From: Valencia hispanica
Lineage: Eukaryota; Chordata; Actinopteri; Cyprinodontiformes; Valenciidae
Assembly: GCA_963556495.2 (NCBI GenBank)
Contig: OY747716.1
Coordinates: forward strand, 13,359,571-13,423,570
Direction of reading: 5' to 3'
DNA: 64,000 nucleotides
Of the stretch, positions 34,241 to 46,220 are shown one piece after another (the first letter of the stretch is position 1; each line of letters starts with the position of its first letter). The notes below the pieces were generated by a model, which was not told where the DNA came from, ran no database searches, and saw only the letters and a program-made list of their open reading frames with translations. Position numbers and translations under genes: made by a program.

Positions 34241-35697
34241 TTATCCATAGAGTAGCTCAAACCCACAGAGTTTTAAAACTACTAGAATATTTTATATTGT
34301 ACTTTAATCCATTTCTAAATGTTTAAGTTGGAAATTGTAGTACAAAATGTCTCTTTATGAATAAACAGCAGATCCTACACAATCTGACTAAATTACTCAT
34401 TTGTTGGTCAAATTAATGATGACAAAGACAGTGATATCGGGTTTTTTATTTTATTTATTGTATTTACAACATACTAAGTAACACATTGCGAACACTGGGT
34501 ATTTTCTATGATTAATTCCAAAGAAGTGGTTGCAGCAGACATTGTCTAACAAGATGTGCACAACACAAATGACATGCATTCTTCAGAAGCTTGATTTGCA
34601 TAGAATGAGGGTTGATCTAAATATTCCACAGGAATCGACAATAGAAAGTCCATAATGAACTACAAATGATTCAGTACATGCCTGTGTAATTCACACATAC
34701 CTAAAAACCTATAGCTTACATTCTAAGAGATAAACTGGCATCTCTTTCAGGTCAGCTTCTCACCAGCTGCACATGCTGTGCATTCCTTTTGCATTACAGA
34801 GCTGCTAAGTCATGACTCTGCAGGTTGGCTCACATTGCAGACTTTTCTGCAGTGTGCATCAGCCAAAACTACATCATTACAGGTCGTCATTTTAATTTGC
34901 ATGATTCATTGTTGAGATTTATGCCTTCTGTAAAGGACATACCATGGAGGTGGTGAGAAGTTGTACCATGGTTACTACCGTAGTGAAACAAAGAAAAGTC
35001 CACTGAGATAATAGATAATGCTTTGCTTTCCACAATGCCTCTTCAACAATCACTGTTTTGCAATGTTGTTTGTTTGGGAAAAGCCTCAGGGCACGCTTCA
35101 TTTCTTCATCTTTTGTTTGTAACCCAGCTTTAATCTTTCAGACTTTTACATTTTGATTTTTTTTTGTGTGGCTTTTTCAGTATGGATTCATTCCTATTAT
35201 CAGACAAATGTTCCAAAAAAGAGTTAGAAAATTAATTCAGGAAGAATTGTTTCTGAGGACTTTAGTCTGTGCTGAAGAAAGACAAATTAATTGTTTAAAC
35301 CTTTAGGAATGGATTAATATCTTGACTAAATATTAAAATTCCATATGAAAATGTGAAAATTCAGCATGAATTTTTCCTATTCACAAAACACAAAGATCTG
35401 AAAGGGTGGCTGAGATTAATGAGAAAATTCAAACAAAAACATACATGTATCCACCTGTACCGAAAGTATACTCAACAAGGAAGTAATAGCACTTTTATAG
35501 CAAATGCTTGTTCAAAGAATGTTGTACCTCAGATCATTATTGCAACACTGGTCAATTTGACTCCCTCAGAATGGGCAATGGTCCCTTTAAAGCCTAAATG
35601 TGAGGATTAAAGGCTGCAAGTGTAAATAAGATGTCACAACAGCTGCTTCCACCTAATGTGCAGAGTCTGTTGAACCTGGGCACCATGTCACTTTTGT
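34241..35697. other. Intergenic/downstream region of MAP3K8
   Basis: No exon, repeat terminus or RNA gene is recognised. The right end may include distal MAP3K8 3' UTR. Confidence 0.5.
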
Positions 35698-35703
35698 TTT
35701 ATT
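35698..35703 (-). terminator. Candidate MAP3K8 polyadenylation signal
   Basis: AATAAA on the minus strand about 100 nt downstream of the MAP3K8 stop codon (35805). Other copies further downstream could be used instead. Confidence 0.45.
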
Positions 35704-35804
35704 CATGAGTCATGTTGCCAGCAGCTCACTTTGAGTTTCAACTAAAAGGCTAAAAGCAGATTAGCAACTCGCTAAAACCACAGTTAAAAACTGTTTCTTG
35801 GACG

Positions 35805-38800
35805 TTAGCCGTACTCAGAGGCAGGGGGTCCTGCCACAAGTTTGCTGTACCCTGACAAGGCCCCCAGGTCTAAGTACAGTGAGCCCTTCCTCCTCGTGTG
35901 GCCAGAGTCTTCAGAGTAAAGAGTTGATTCTGCAGAGGCGAAACGTGAACATATGTTAAAATCCAGTGTGTGTCTTATAACAAATAAACCATTTCAAGTT
36001 CCATTTCAAATTGTTTACCCTGCGTGGTGTCGTGGTGCTGGCTCTGCTGCCGTAGCAACGTCTGGGTGGCCTCCTCCAGGGCCGAGTCAAGGCTCCAGCA
36101 GCGTGGCTGGTCCTCCCTGGGTGGATTCAGGGCCGAGTCCTTCAGCAGCTCGGACGCAGAGCTCCGCAGGGCAGGGTTTCTCTCCAGGGCTCGCTCCAAA
36201 AAGGAGCGCATGGCCACACTGCAGTCCTCCGGTATGTCCTCCAGAGGCGGAGCCTGTTTGTGGATCTGTTGGCATACACAGAAGACATCTGAATAAACTG
36301 CAGCAGCTCTAACAAACAAAGCAACTTGTTTAGTTGGGTCAAAGTAAAAACAGAACAATGAGCTGTAATAAACCTCAGAATGCTGCTCCATGACGAGTTT
36401 CATGGGGAAGTGAGTAACTGTTTGAATAAAAAAAATGGTAACCATTTAAGAAACAGAACCATGTCACGGAACGCTATTAAAAGAAGTAAAGACGCAAAGA
36501 AGCAGAAGTGTTGTTGACTCATTCAATATACTATAGGTCAAACTCATCTTATCTCCTTACAATCTAGACAGGAGGACCTGAAATAAGTCATGGAAACTGA
36601 CGTCACTCTTTTACATGCAGCAAATCCTGTCTGTCTTGAGGCATTTTGTTGTTGAATTTAGCTTCATGTTACTGTGATGATGAAATATGCAATGAATCGC
36701 AAAAATTGGTTCTTAGCATTCAATCTTGCTGTCCTACAAAAATGATCTACTGTGTCTACATGTGAGTCCATCTGCCATTTTGGTGGTTTAAACAACAGTT
36801 CAGTTTTTAGTTTGTAAAACGGACAATGAGGCAGATTAGGACGTGTTTCGTTTTGATAATGGACAATAACCCAAAGCACTGAGACAAACATGAAGCTACA
36901 CTTTACCAGCATGATACAGTTCCAGCAGGGTTAGGGTTGGGTTGTTTAGTGTAGTTTAACAAAGGTCTAAATCTAAAACTATTCTAAAACAGAAACGGTT
37001 TCAAAGATTTAAAAAAAATAAGATAACAATGCATATATCAGATTGTAGGTAGGGGCATATTGCACAGCAAAGGGGACAACATGAGCTTACACCACAGTAC
37101 ATAGTAAGCAAGTCAAACTATTTCAATCTGGGACGGTCCTCATCCCTAAGAATGATGAATACCTGCATGGATGTTCTTGGAAAAATATCAAAGAACTCTC
37201 ACAAACAACCTCCTCTTTATAACATGATACAGGATTATATGACATGTAGTGGTGCCCTTACAATTGGTTCCAGCACCAATCTATAGCTTCATCTTTGCAT
37301 GTCACAAGCCACGCAAAGACATAACACATACATCCGGTGGTATGCAAGCATAAAGGCAAGCCCCGACTGAACTCTGTCAAGTGCCAGTAATCTTAGCTGA
37401 TACATCAACAAAGCATCCGCTGGGTTTAGTGATCTTTACTCACTTTTTTGACTAACTGTCGGGTGATTCAGTAACTGCCTATTGATCCACTAGCGGTGTC
37501 ACCACTTTTGCCCTCTGATGCCAGGTCTAGATTTATTTAAACACAAACTGATTGGGTCTATTTGTAATGACCCTCATGTAAAGGCCACAAGCCAAAAACA
37601 TATTGGTTGGCTAATAAAGTTGTTTCCTCAGTATTTCAAGTGTTCCTGAAGTCCCTCTCCATGCACCTTAGATGTAGGTGACATTATGCCAGAATTCTTT
37701 CCATATCTGCCTGTTCTAGATATTGACAACTATACCACACATTTTGTCCAAACCTGTCTGTTTGAAAGCCTTATTTTGTGTTTGTCTGTGATGACATTAC
37801 AAACATTGGAAAAAAAACAAAAAAAAACATGAGTACTCACAATGTAGAGGTAGGATGGGTAGGAGGTGCGTGGGTACCTCCTGACCCAGGGAGGACTAGC
37901 AGTCTGCATATGGATTATGGTGGTGCCCAGGCTGTAGATGTCTGTCTTGGTGTTATGTCCTCGACACAGAACCAGTTCTGGACTCATATACATCTGTTTG
38001 AAAAGAGTATGAAACCGCATAAATAACACATTTGGGCTGCAGACCCAAACGACAGAATGAGAAATGAAAGTAGTTCCACTTTTAGTGATCATCTATCGAA
38101 TGCTGATTGTCAGAGAGGCAGCAAACAGGAAGTGTCCTCTTGCACAAGAAGGGGTTTTCTGTAACAAACGAGCTAACCTTTAGGCCCACGCTCGTGTGTG
38201 TGTGTCCTTGTATAGCTATCCTATTTAGGACCTTCTCTGGCGTATTTGCTAACCTTCTGAAGACCGATGAACCTTATAGGGACCAAAGCCCGCTCCTAAT
38301 ATGGTGGATCCCCTTTCCTAAGGTTAGGGTTTAGGTTTAGAGGTATGGTGTGAATTATGTTTTGGTCAATGTTATGGTTAGGAATAAATGGGTTAGAGTA
38401 AGAATTTGGGTTAAGCATAAATGCAGCAATTAAAATGAATGGAAGTCAATATAAAGTCCTTATATGGGTAGAAATACAGACTTGTGTGTGTGTGGGTGTG
38501 TGTGTGTGTGTGTGTGTTTGTGTGTGTGGGTGTGTGTGTGGGTGTGGGTGTGTGTGTGTGTGTGTGTGTGAGTCAAGGTATGTGCAGTGCCAAAGTTGGC
38601 TGGCCTTAGAGTGAAGAGCAAACACAGCAGCTGAGTTCATCTTTGTTTTTTCTCTGCTGGAAATTCCAGCTTGCTCTCCCGTGTCAATGTGTGTCTCAGC
38701 ATCTCAGCGTATTCTCAGGCTCTGTCTCTCTTATTGCCCCTGGGTGTCTGCCCTGGGACTTTCCACAAGCCAAGCCACGAGAGAATCAGTGTGCAGATGT

Positions 38801-41800
38801 GACACACATAACAGGCTGAAACATTTGAAAAGCAGGGAGGATGTGTTGTGGGAGAGAGAAATTTCATGTGAGAAATCCCTTGGATTCTTCCTAAAATGGC
38901 CTGCAGATTAAAGCCGAGCATCCTGGATAGACACAAATTGTTATTAGCAGCTGTGAGGTCACCGAGTGCTGCGGTTGCTCTGCTGTAAAGCTTGCCAGTC
39001 ACTGATCTCAAGCTGTCAATCCTTAGAAGAGCTTCAGAATGGACCGACAAATGCTGAGGGGTTGTTGACTAATTTGTAAAAGCTTGGAAAGGAAACTAGC
39101 CTGAGTCAGAAAAAAAATCACTGCTGACTGTTCTAGTAAACACATACCAAGTTTGATTCAAGGAAGCACCAACAGAAAGGTATTCTCAAGAAGCTTATGC
39201 TTGCATCCTGTGAGGCTGCGTCAGAACCTTCATCTTGTTTTTTGTTTCTTTTTCTTACCTCTGTTCCTCTGAGGTCTCTGGGGGTGTATGTTTCCTCTGT
39301 CATCTGTACCGTCAGACCAAAGTCCACCAGCACGGCCTTGTCCGACATCAGGACGATGTTACTGGCTGAGAGGGAAAATGCAATGATTTAGAGACGTCGC
39401 AAATCGGGGAGTTTTTAGTAAATTCAGAGTTTGTGCTTTGGTGCACAGGGTGCTACATGCGAGCTATCTAGAGCCTTGGAATGTGTTTGTCCTGATTTAA
39501 AATGAGGAGGACGTTGAGGCTTGCCAAACGTGTGTAGAAAAGGAAACTGAGTGAATAGTTCTGGAATGCTAATCCTTGCAAGAAAGCAATCCTTGAAAGA
39601 GAATAACGTGGTTTGATCATAAGCTGTAAGTGTCACATACTACAGGGACAGGCTGGCTTATATCATAAGCCTTTTGCCTTTCTGGACTCTGGTCTGGTCT
39701 GCAGGAGAACGAGGCTGAAATTTCCACACTGTGAGTGAAATGCTTTGATTACAGCTGTACTGTGTTCAGCCGGTGTTGCTACCTTTCATCAAATTTCTTC
39801 TTTATGTTCTATTGGCTGGGTATTGATGGTGAACATGAGATTTTTGTCAGTCCAACCTGGCAATGTTTATTTTCTTAAAATATTTCAATGGCCTGTTCTG
39901 TTTCTGCCATAACTATATTTGACCGAAGCTTAGCTTCAAAGTGAAAAAAGGGATATTGGCGTCATTACGGGATTTCCTTTGATGGTCCTTGGCTATTTTC
40001 TGAACAGCATGAACAGGATTGTGCAGCTCAGCATGACCACCTATAGCAGTCAAAAGTAAATGCTTGCTCAGTATGAGAGATTGCTGAAGGATTGCTGTGG
40101 TTGGAAAGTCTGCATCAACGGGGCCCAACCTCACGCCAATGACTGACCCAATCTGCTGGCATTCCTTAAATAGGAAACTTTTTAACTGATTGGAATGTTT
40201 GTATAAATGTATTGAAATGACTTCTTGTTAAGTGCCTTGAGATGACATCTGTTGTGAATTGGCGCAAATGAATTGAACTGAATTGAATTAAACCATTTCG
40301 ATTCCTCTGTCCCTTACGTTTGATGTCATGGTGGATGACGTTGTGCGAGTGCAGGTACTCCAGTCCCCGCAGGACCTGCTTGGCCACCCATATGACCTCA
40401 AACTCCCTCATGGGTCCGCAGCTGTCCAGCTTCTCCAGGACCGAACCGCCTTCCCCGGCTTCCATGAACAGGTGGACACTCTGGTCCCAGAGCACCGCAC
40501 CGTACAGCTCTGCGATGTTCTCGTGGCGAAATCGGGCCTGGAACTCCACATCGGCTGCTTTGAAATTCTCAATGGGGATCTGTGAGGAGGAAGGTCAAAT
40601 TGAAAATAAAAATCTATAGCAGTAGTGGACCTTTTTGCTCAATTTATGGAATAAAACAATGTTTTGGTAAATAAGTTTATCTGCAAACTTGATCATGAAA
40701 TAAGAAAGTATGAACGTTTTTTTGTCAAATGTATTTTTGTTTGCAAACAGGGATTGCAAAACTTGTAAACATAAAGACAACCTCACTGTGCCTAAAACAC
40801 TTATGGGTCCCTTTATAGATCTTTTGCAAGTAGTTATGTTTGTCTCCTCAAAAACAACAAAATAGAAAGTTCAGTAAATTATAGAAAAACAGCTCAATAA
40901 GACTGATTAGTTTAGGATAATACAGTATTTAGAAGGGAAATTAGCTGATATCTGATTAGAATTACAACAGCTACTAAGAAACTAGTAAGAGTTTTTTCTG
41001 TGTGTCCAATTTATTCTAGTTAGAGATTGTGGTTTACCTGTAGCTTTGCTTACTTTGAGTTTTCTAAGTAAGCAAAGTTAGCTGGTGCTGCGATCCTTCA
41101 GTCTTTATACCAAACAGAGAAAAGTGGTTGCCACGTCAATCTGTTCTCTAACATCTCTAAGAAACTAGGAAGGATGCTAAGCCAGGCCAGTTAGCTTAGC
41201 TTAGTTGAGTTGCTGTTTGTAGCAAAGAACAGCAACTTTTAATGAGTCTGAATTTCTGACTTCTAAGTCAAATACATGTCCTGGAACTTCCCGAGAACTC
41301 AAAATGTATTCGTAAGCCAAAGGTTTCCAACCAACCCGACTTCACAATCCAACATGGCTGACGAGCCTATAAAACATTTGGGATGTCCTAAATATCCACT
41401 ATTGTCCTATTCCCCACATTGCATCTGACTTTTTCTTTTGTACATTTACAACATAACTGGAAACCTGTTTTTCATTAAAAGTTTTGAATACAGTTTGCAG
41501 AACATATTTTCCAAATATTTATGCTAATCCTCTATTTTATGCAGAGGAGAAGAATAGCAGGTAAACAATATGTTTTGCACCATATGGAAAATGACTGGAC
41601 AATTTGAAGACAGGGATAGTGCTAGCTGCAGTAAAAAATGTGCTTATTGTGATCACTTGTCTTTTTGTTGTATTCAGTTTCAAGTCATAGTACTACACAC
41701 CCTTCAGTATTGAATGTATTGATACTGTGTTTAAATGCAACAAAATGCAATGAAATACTGCTGTCCTATTATGCTGCTAACAGAAGTTTTCTTAGTCACT

Positions 41801-43238
41801 GAGCAGAAAAAAAAGCAAATCCAATCCGACTTGCAACTTGAATACACGTGAGCTTTTATATCATATGTTGATCCTGGTTCCTACCTCTCAGAGAAATAGA
41901 GCATTGCAGCTATTCTGCTGAACATACGTCTATGGGTCTATAGATTCCCCTAGGAGATATCAAATTAAATGTGAGCAACAAAATAAAAACATAAAACACA
42001 ACTTAACCTTTCAGTGTATATTTGCTGCATGACATATTATTTGAACAAAGTGCATTTAATTATAACAGCGATTTTATGACATCCTTGATGTGACTCGGAT
42101 ATCCAGGATCCACAATAAACTGGTTCCAGGAACTTTTTCCTAGTGTATTCCGGTTAGGGTGTTAAGTCAACATGAAATTGTGATAAAACTGACCCAGGTA
42201 GGAAATGGCTCCTTCCTGATTTGTCAATATTTTCCATGCATGAAAGAGTAAACACACACACACGCTACCCCCTCCACAACCACAGTGCCACAGATACACG
42301 TAGACAGCAGTGCAGATGAAAAGATCACATGATGTCTTGTGAAAATTGTGCTATTTTTACAGAAATAGTTGAAAAGAAAATATTACGGGCTGCTGTGGAA
42401 AGTTGCGTTGAATGTCCCTTATTGCATCAATCTTTACCCATTTTGTGTGTTTTCGAAAGAGCGCAGCACCCTCTTCCTCTTTCAGTTTAAAGGAAATCAT
42501 AGCTGAGTTATACACACATGACCAGCACAAGCTGAGGGTAGCTACACAAATAAGCTGTGGAAACATTTGGCACTCAAAGAGCAAGAGTTACAAGAAGTCA
42601 GGCACAGGTTGAATTCCAGTGACCTCCCAGTTGGACTCACCAGTTTACAGGCCATTCTCTTCCTGGTTGTGATGTCCTGAGCCAAGTGGACTTTCCCAAA
42701 GGAGCCTTTGGGCACGAGGCCAGAGCCAAAATTCTTGTAGGTCAATTTCCATGGAAACAGATGAACATCCAGATTGATCTGATAGCGGCCTTTTTTAACA
42801 GCCATGTCCTTCTGCAATCCAAGAGAACAAAAATAAATCTCAGAGGGAAATAATCAACATCAGCAAAAGACTTAGAACAAAAACAGTAAGCCTCACCTTA
42901 TTTAGGAGGACTCCCATCTCCTTAGGCAGGTGCTGCAGAGCTGCAGCCTGCATGTTGGACAGGAGGTTCACAAAGGACAGGAGGTCTTGCACTGTCCCAT
43001 ACCGAACACCCCCGAGTCCATTACCGTAGTCCTTCTGCTCCTTTCCCGAGCCCACTCTGTCCTGAACCTCCTCGTTCTCATCCATCTCCTCCTGAGAAAG
43101 CCCCTCTTCATCAAAAGACAAGCCTGCCTCGTCCTCCTCTTCCTCAAGTTTATAGAGTGTCTCTGCTGCGTTGATTATGTCCTCTACGTTCATGTGAGCC
43201 AGCAGCAGTTCCAGTCCGGTGTCATATTTGTAATTCAT
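35805..43238 (-). CDS. map3k8: MAP3K8 (Tpl2/Cot) serine/threonine kinase, complete
   Basis: Coding exons (minus): 43238-42897, 42811-42641, 40579-40318, 39365-39259, 37993-37841, 36265-36019 and 35929-35805. Each internal junction has AG acceptor and GT donor, phases match, and the total is 1407 nt (468 residues plus stop), close to the 467 of the human protein. The N-terminus is acidic (about residues 38-70). The kinase domain starts near W135. It has P-loop VPKGSFGKV, catalytic Lys170, catalytic loop HHDIKPSN (Asp256), DFG Asp273, activation-loop Thr293 (human Thr290) and SPE at 298-300. The C-tail keeps Ser403 and Ser444 (human Ser400 and Ser443). The family phosphorylates MEK1/2 in TLR/TNF signalling and is held by NF-kB1 p105. 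I start at ATG 43238; the exon begins at an acceptor at 43265, implying an upstream non-coding exon. Confidence 0.97.
38190..38575. repeat. Fish MITE with (TG)n arms, MAP3K8 intron
   Basis: A GTGTGTCCTTGTATAGC start, a TTAGGGTTTAGGTTTAG-type core and an AAAGTCCTTATATGGG end run into a long TG/GGTGTG tract (38484-38572). The layout is common in teleost introns. Clean target duplication not found because the ends lie in simple repeats. Confidence 0.6.
40058..40290 (+). repeat. L2-type LINE 3' tail, MAP3K8 intron
   Basis: Nearly identical to 53160-53395 (GGATTGCTGTGGTTGGAAAG, GTGCCTTGAGATGACATCTG) and ending in GAATTGAACTG-type repeats. It is a heavily 5'-truncated LINE insertion antisense to MAP3K8, ending about 28 bp from the exon boundary at 40318. 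Confidence 0.88.
40580..42640. other. MAP3K8 intron, no element recognised
   Basis: A 2.06-kb intron between the P-loop exon and the HHDIK exon. AT-rich, with no clear element or conserved coding segment. Confidence 0.6.
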
Positions 43239-43265
43239 CTTTGCGCGCGTGTTTTCGTGCACGAC

Positions 43266-43510
43266 CTGAAATCAAACATCAGGAAGTCACTTTTTTTCCC
43301 GCAGCTCAGCGATTAGACCGCTTTTGGTCTGACTGCAGAATGTACACTACACTCGTCCTTTGATAGAGCCTGACTGAGCCACGCAGCGGGGAGGGGCTCA
43401 GAGGAGTGTTTTCCAGGCAAGGGAGCGGTTTCAGAGTGAAGCCGGGAAACTCCAGCAAAGTTCAGTTTACAGACAGATAGGGGGGTCATTAGGGAGGTGT
43501 ACAAAGAAGT
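43266..43510 (-). promoter_or_regulatory. MAP3K8 5' region with kB-like site
   Basis: GC-richer sequence immediately upstream of the first coding exon, probably containing the non-coding first exon or promoter. GGGAAACTCC at 43444-43453 fits the NF-kB consensus GGGRNWYYCC. No TATA box is evident. The transcription start cannot be placed from sequence alone. Confidence 0.4.
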
Positions 43511-43579
43511 CAAACTGATTTACAGTTAAATAAAGGTATACACCTGCTTTTTGTGAAAACACAAGGAAAAAAATGATTC

Positions 43580-43710
<131 letters not shown>

Positions 43711-44410
43711 CAACTGCCTAAATCACATTATGGAAATGCCAATCGAGAATAGTTCCCTCTCATATGTAGAAATTGTAACATATTAATAATACATCTCCTT
43801 CAGGCTTAGCAAACAGTACCAGATATGAAAAAAATGCAACAGAATAACTGAATCAAGATCTGCAACACTTACTTAAAATGTGTAACAGAAGTTCGTCATC
43901 ATTGTTGCCTCTCCATTGTGCAGCTCCAGGTCTGGCACATACTGACGCATGAGCAGTGTGTCTGACTGCTGTGTGACTGTGTTCAAGAAGAACTAAACAA
44001 AGGAAGTTATAGGTCGGCTGCACGTAGGCTATGACGCTGGGTGGGAGGATACTTTCTCTTTGTAGGTTTTCGTTGCTTTTTCTTAGGTATTTAGAGATGG
44101 AAAGTCGAATGGCTTTTCTTTTTCCTCAGACGATTTTTTTTTTTTTTTAGGTGCAGACCTTTACGTCAAGAAATAAGAGAGAGAGGGAGCCCTGTGCATT
44201 TGTGGGCATCCATAGTAAAGATGTGAAAGAACTAATGAAACATATTCATCCTTGATTGAACTATCATAACCTCACACAGAAAAAGTTAGAAACGTCAACC
44301 TTTAACTTGACTATAATACATTTGTTCAATGTCTTGAACAGGAAGTCCCATTTTTTCAAGGAGCAAAGTCCCATGTTTATAAACAATGTAGATGCCGGTC
44401 AGACAGTACT

Positions 44411-44485
44411 CCATCCATCCATCCATCCATCCCATCCCATCCATCCATCCATCCATCCATCCATCCATCCATCCATCAATCCATC
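44411..44485. repeat. (CCAT)n microsatellite
   Basis: CCAT tetranucleotide run with one CCCAT phase shift and one CAAT variant, in the MAP3K8-MTPAP intergenic region. Confidence 0.95.
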
Positions 44486-45239
44486 GTGCTCTCCTAACCC
44501 AAGATCAGTTGAGGGTGGTAATACGTCTAGAAGGCGCATTCTTCTTCTGAGCAATACTCTCTGGCTCATCATGGAGGATCGTATTGGTTTCTTGGTCTAC
44601 CCCAGGGTCTCGTCTTGAGACCTGTCTTGAAAACGCACTTCAGCTTGTAAACGCACACCGACTCAAGGAGCCATAGGCGACAGAGAGCGAGTTTTGATTG
44701 AGCTGGAAAGCTTTTTACAAGTAGCGCACCTTATTGAATGCTCTAAAAACGCATGTAAACAAACAAACAACACAGGGGTCTGTTTTGTTGTTCTCCACAC
44801 ATCCTGGTGTTCAATATCACCAAAAGACCAGATTAGCTAAACTGGCCTTGCAATATAAAGCATCTTGTGCCCAAAAGCTGCATTGACTACTAATTGCATC
44901 GACTATAGAGCACAGTTCTGGTGAAATGATCTTGGGCTGATGTTTGGCTGACCAATCACAGACGTGCGCTCTCCATTGCGTTTGACTGATAGTTAAAAAA
45001 TTGGGCTCTACCCGTGCGTCCTTGCATGAGTGACGGAGAGTCCTTGCGTCGACGGATGGTGGCGCTGCTTGTCTCCGCACCTCATCAGACAAATAAGTAT
45101 AAACTAGGCTTTAGAGGAGCTAAACACTTCACTCTTGGTTCTGAACTATTCCAGTGCCTGGTGAAGCGCATGACTTAAAGACAAAAACAGAAGGATATAA
45201 CTAAAATTGGTACCCAAACATAACAAAAAAAGATTCCAT

Positions 45240-45640
45240 CACGTCAGTATTTATTAAATGCAGATTCAAATTAAAAAGTTCTGCATGAAAAATGTATATC
45301 GTACATACTATGATTCAAAAATGTGCACCACCTTTACCAACTGTAGTAGCAAGTATTTGGAATAGATGTTCTCTGTATGAGTTATCCAGTCTCTCACATC
45401 ACTTGTGAAATAGTTTTGGCCCACTGTTCTTCACAAAGCTTCTCTGATTGAATGAGGTTTGCAAACGTTTGTTTATTCACAGTTCACTGAGTTCCTGTCA
45501 TCCTGTCACAGCATTTCATTCAGGTTGTGGTCTGGAATTTGACTGGGCCACTACAGCAACTTCACTTTTCTCTTTTTCAGCCATTCCTTTAGAGCTTTGT
45601 GTTTGTGGTCATTGTCTCTGTCTACAAACTTAAATTATGT
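45240..45640 (-). pseudogene. Tc1-like element remnant
   Basis: Plus-strand text TTTTGGCCCACTGTTCTTCAC, GGTCTGGAATTTGACTGGGCC and CAGCCATTCCTTTAGAGC is the reverse complement of the transposase N-terminal/middle region of fish Tc1-type elements. No open frame of length remains and the ends are indistinct. Confidence 0.65.
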
Positions 45641-46140
45641 CAAGCTTAAGCTATGAAACAGATGGTGGTGCATCTGACTCTACAATAGATATACTGTACA
45701 ATAGATAGTTTGTAGTTGAATCAGGCTGCAATACAAGCCCACATCCTTACCCCTCCCCTACCAATAGGCATGAAGTATCTGTGCTGATATAAAATGTGTC
45801 ACATTCATTCCAACAAGAAGAGACTTTATCCTAGCTTGATCTTTTCAAATTGTAATGTTATAAATTTGAAGATTTACCAAGCTAACTGAGGCATGCATAG
45901 TCTGAAATTGAGGTATTGTGTTTCCTGCCATGCTTCTGAGCATTGGACAGTGGGACCTTGGTGTGAACATGCTGAGACTTCTAGTCCTCATCAGATTGGA
46001 AACAGTCTTTATTGTTTTCCACTTTTGAAAAATGTTCACACCATATAATTACTTTCAGTGAAATATGAATGGACTCACAACTTTTTAAAAATTGATGGAT
46101 TAAAACATAGCTTCGCAAATTATGTCTTTCGCGTCAAGGT

Positions 46141-46220
46141 ATTGACGTATGGTACCTCTCGCTTCCTGTAGACTTGTCATCTCCGTGCGCATGCGCTTTT
46201 CGTGATCCTTCCCAACAGCA
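46141..46220 (+). promoter_or_regulatory. MTPAP core promoter with NRF-1-type palindrome
   Basis: TGCGCATGCGC at 46186-46196 is a perfect NRF-1 core palindrome, 25 bp upstream of the MTPAP ATG. An ETS/GABP-like CTTCCTG is at 46162-46168 and a CRE-like TGACGTAT at 46143-46150. NRF-1 and GABP control many nuclear genes for mitochondrial proteins, which fits the product. The close spacing implies a very short 5' UTR or a site within it. Confidence 0.65.

Noticed and set aside
36024..36312. Plus-strand frames opposite the MAP3K8 C-terminal exon
   Set aside because: Antisense shadows of a well-supported exon with correct splice sites.
43239..43262. Earlier MAP3K8 start upstream of 43238
   Set aside because: The upstream codons have no ATG (only GTG) after the acceptor at 43265; the ATG at 43238 gives the family-length protein.
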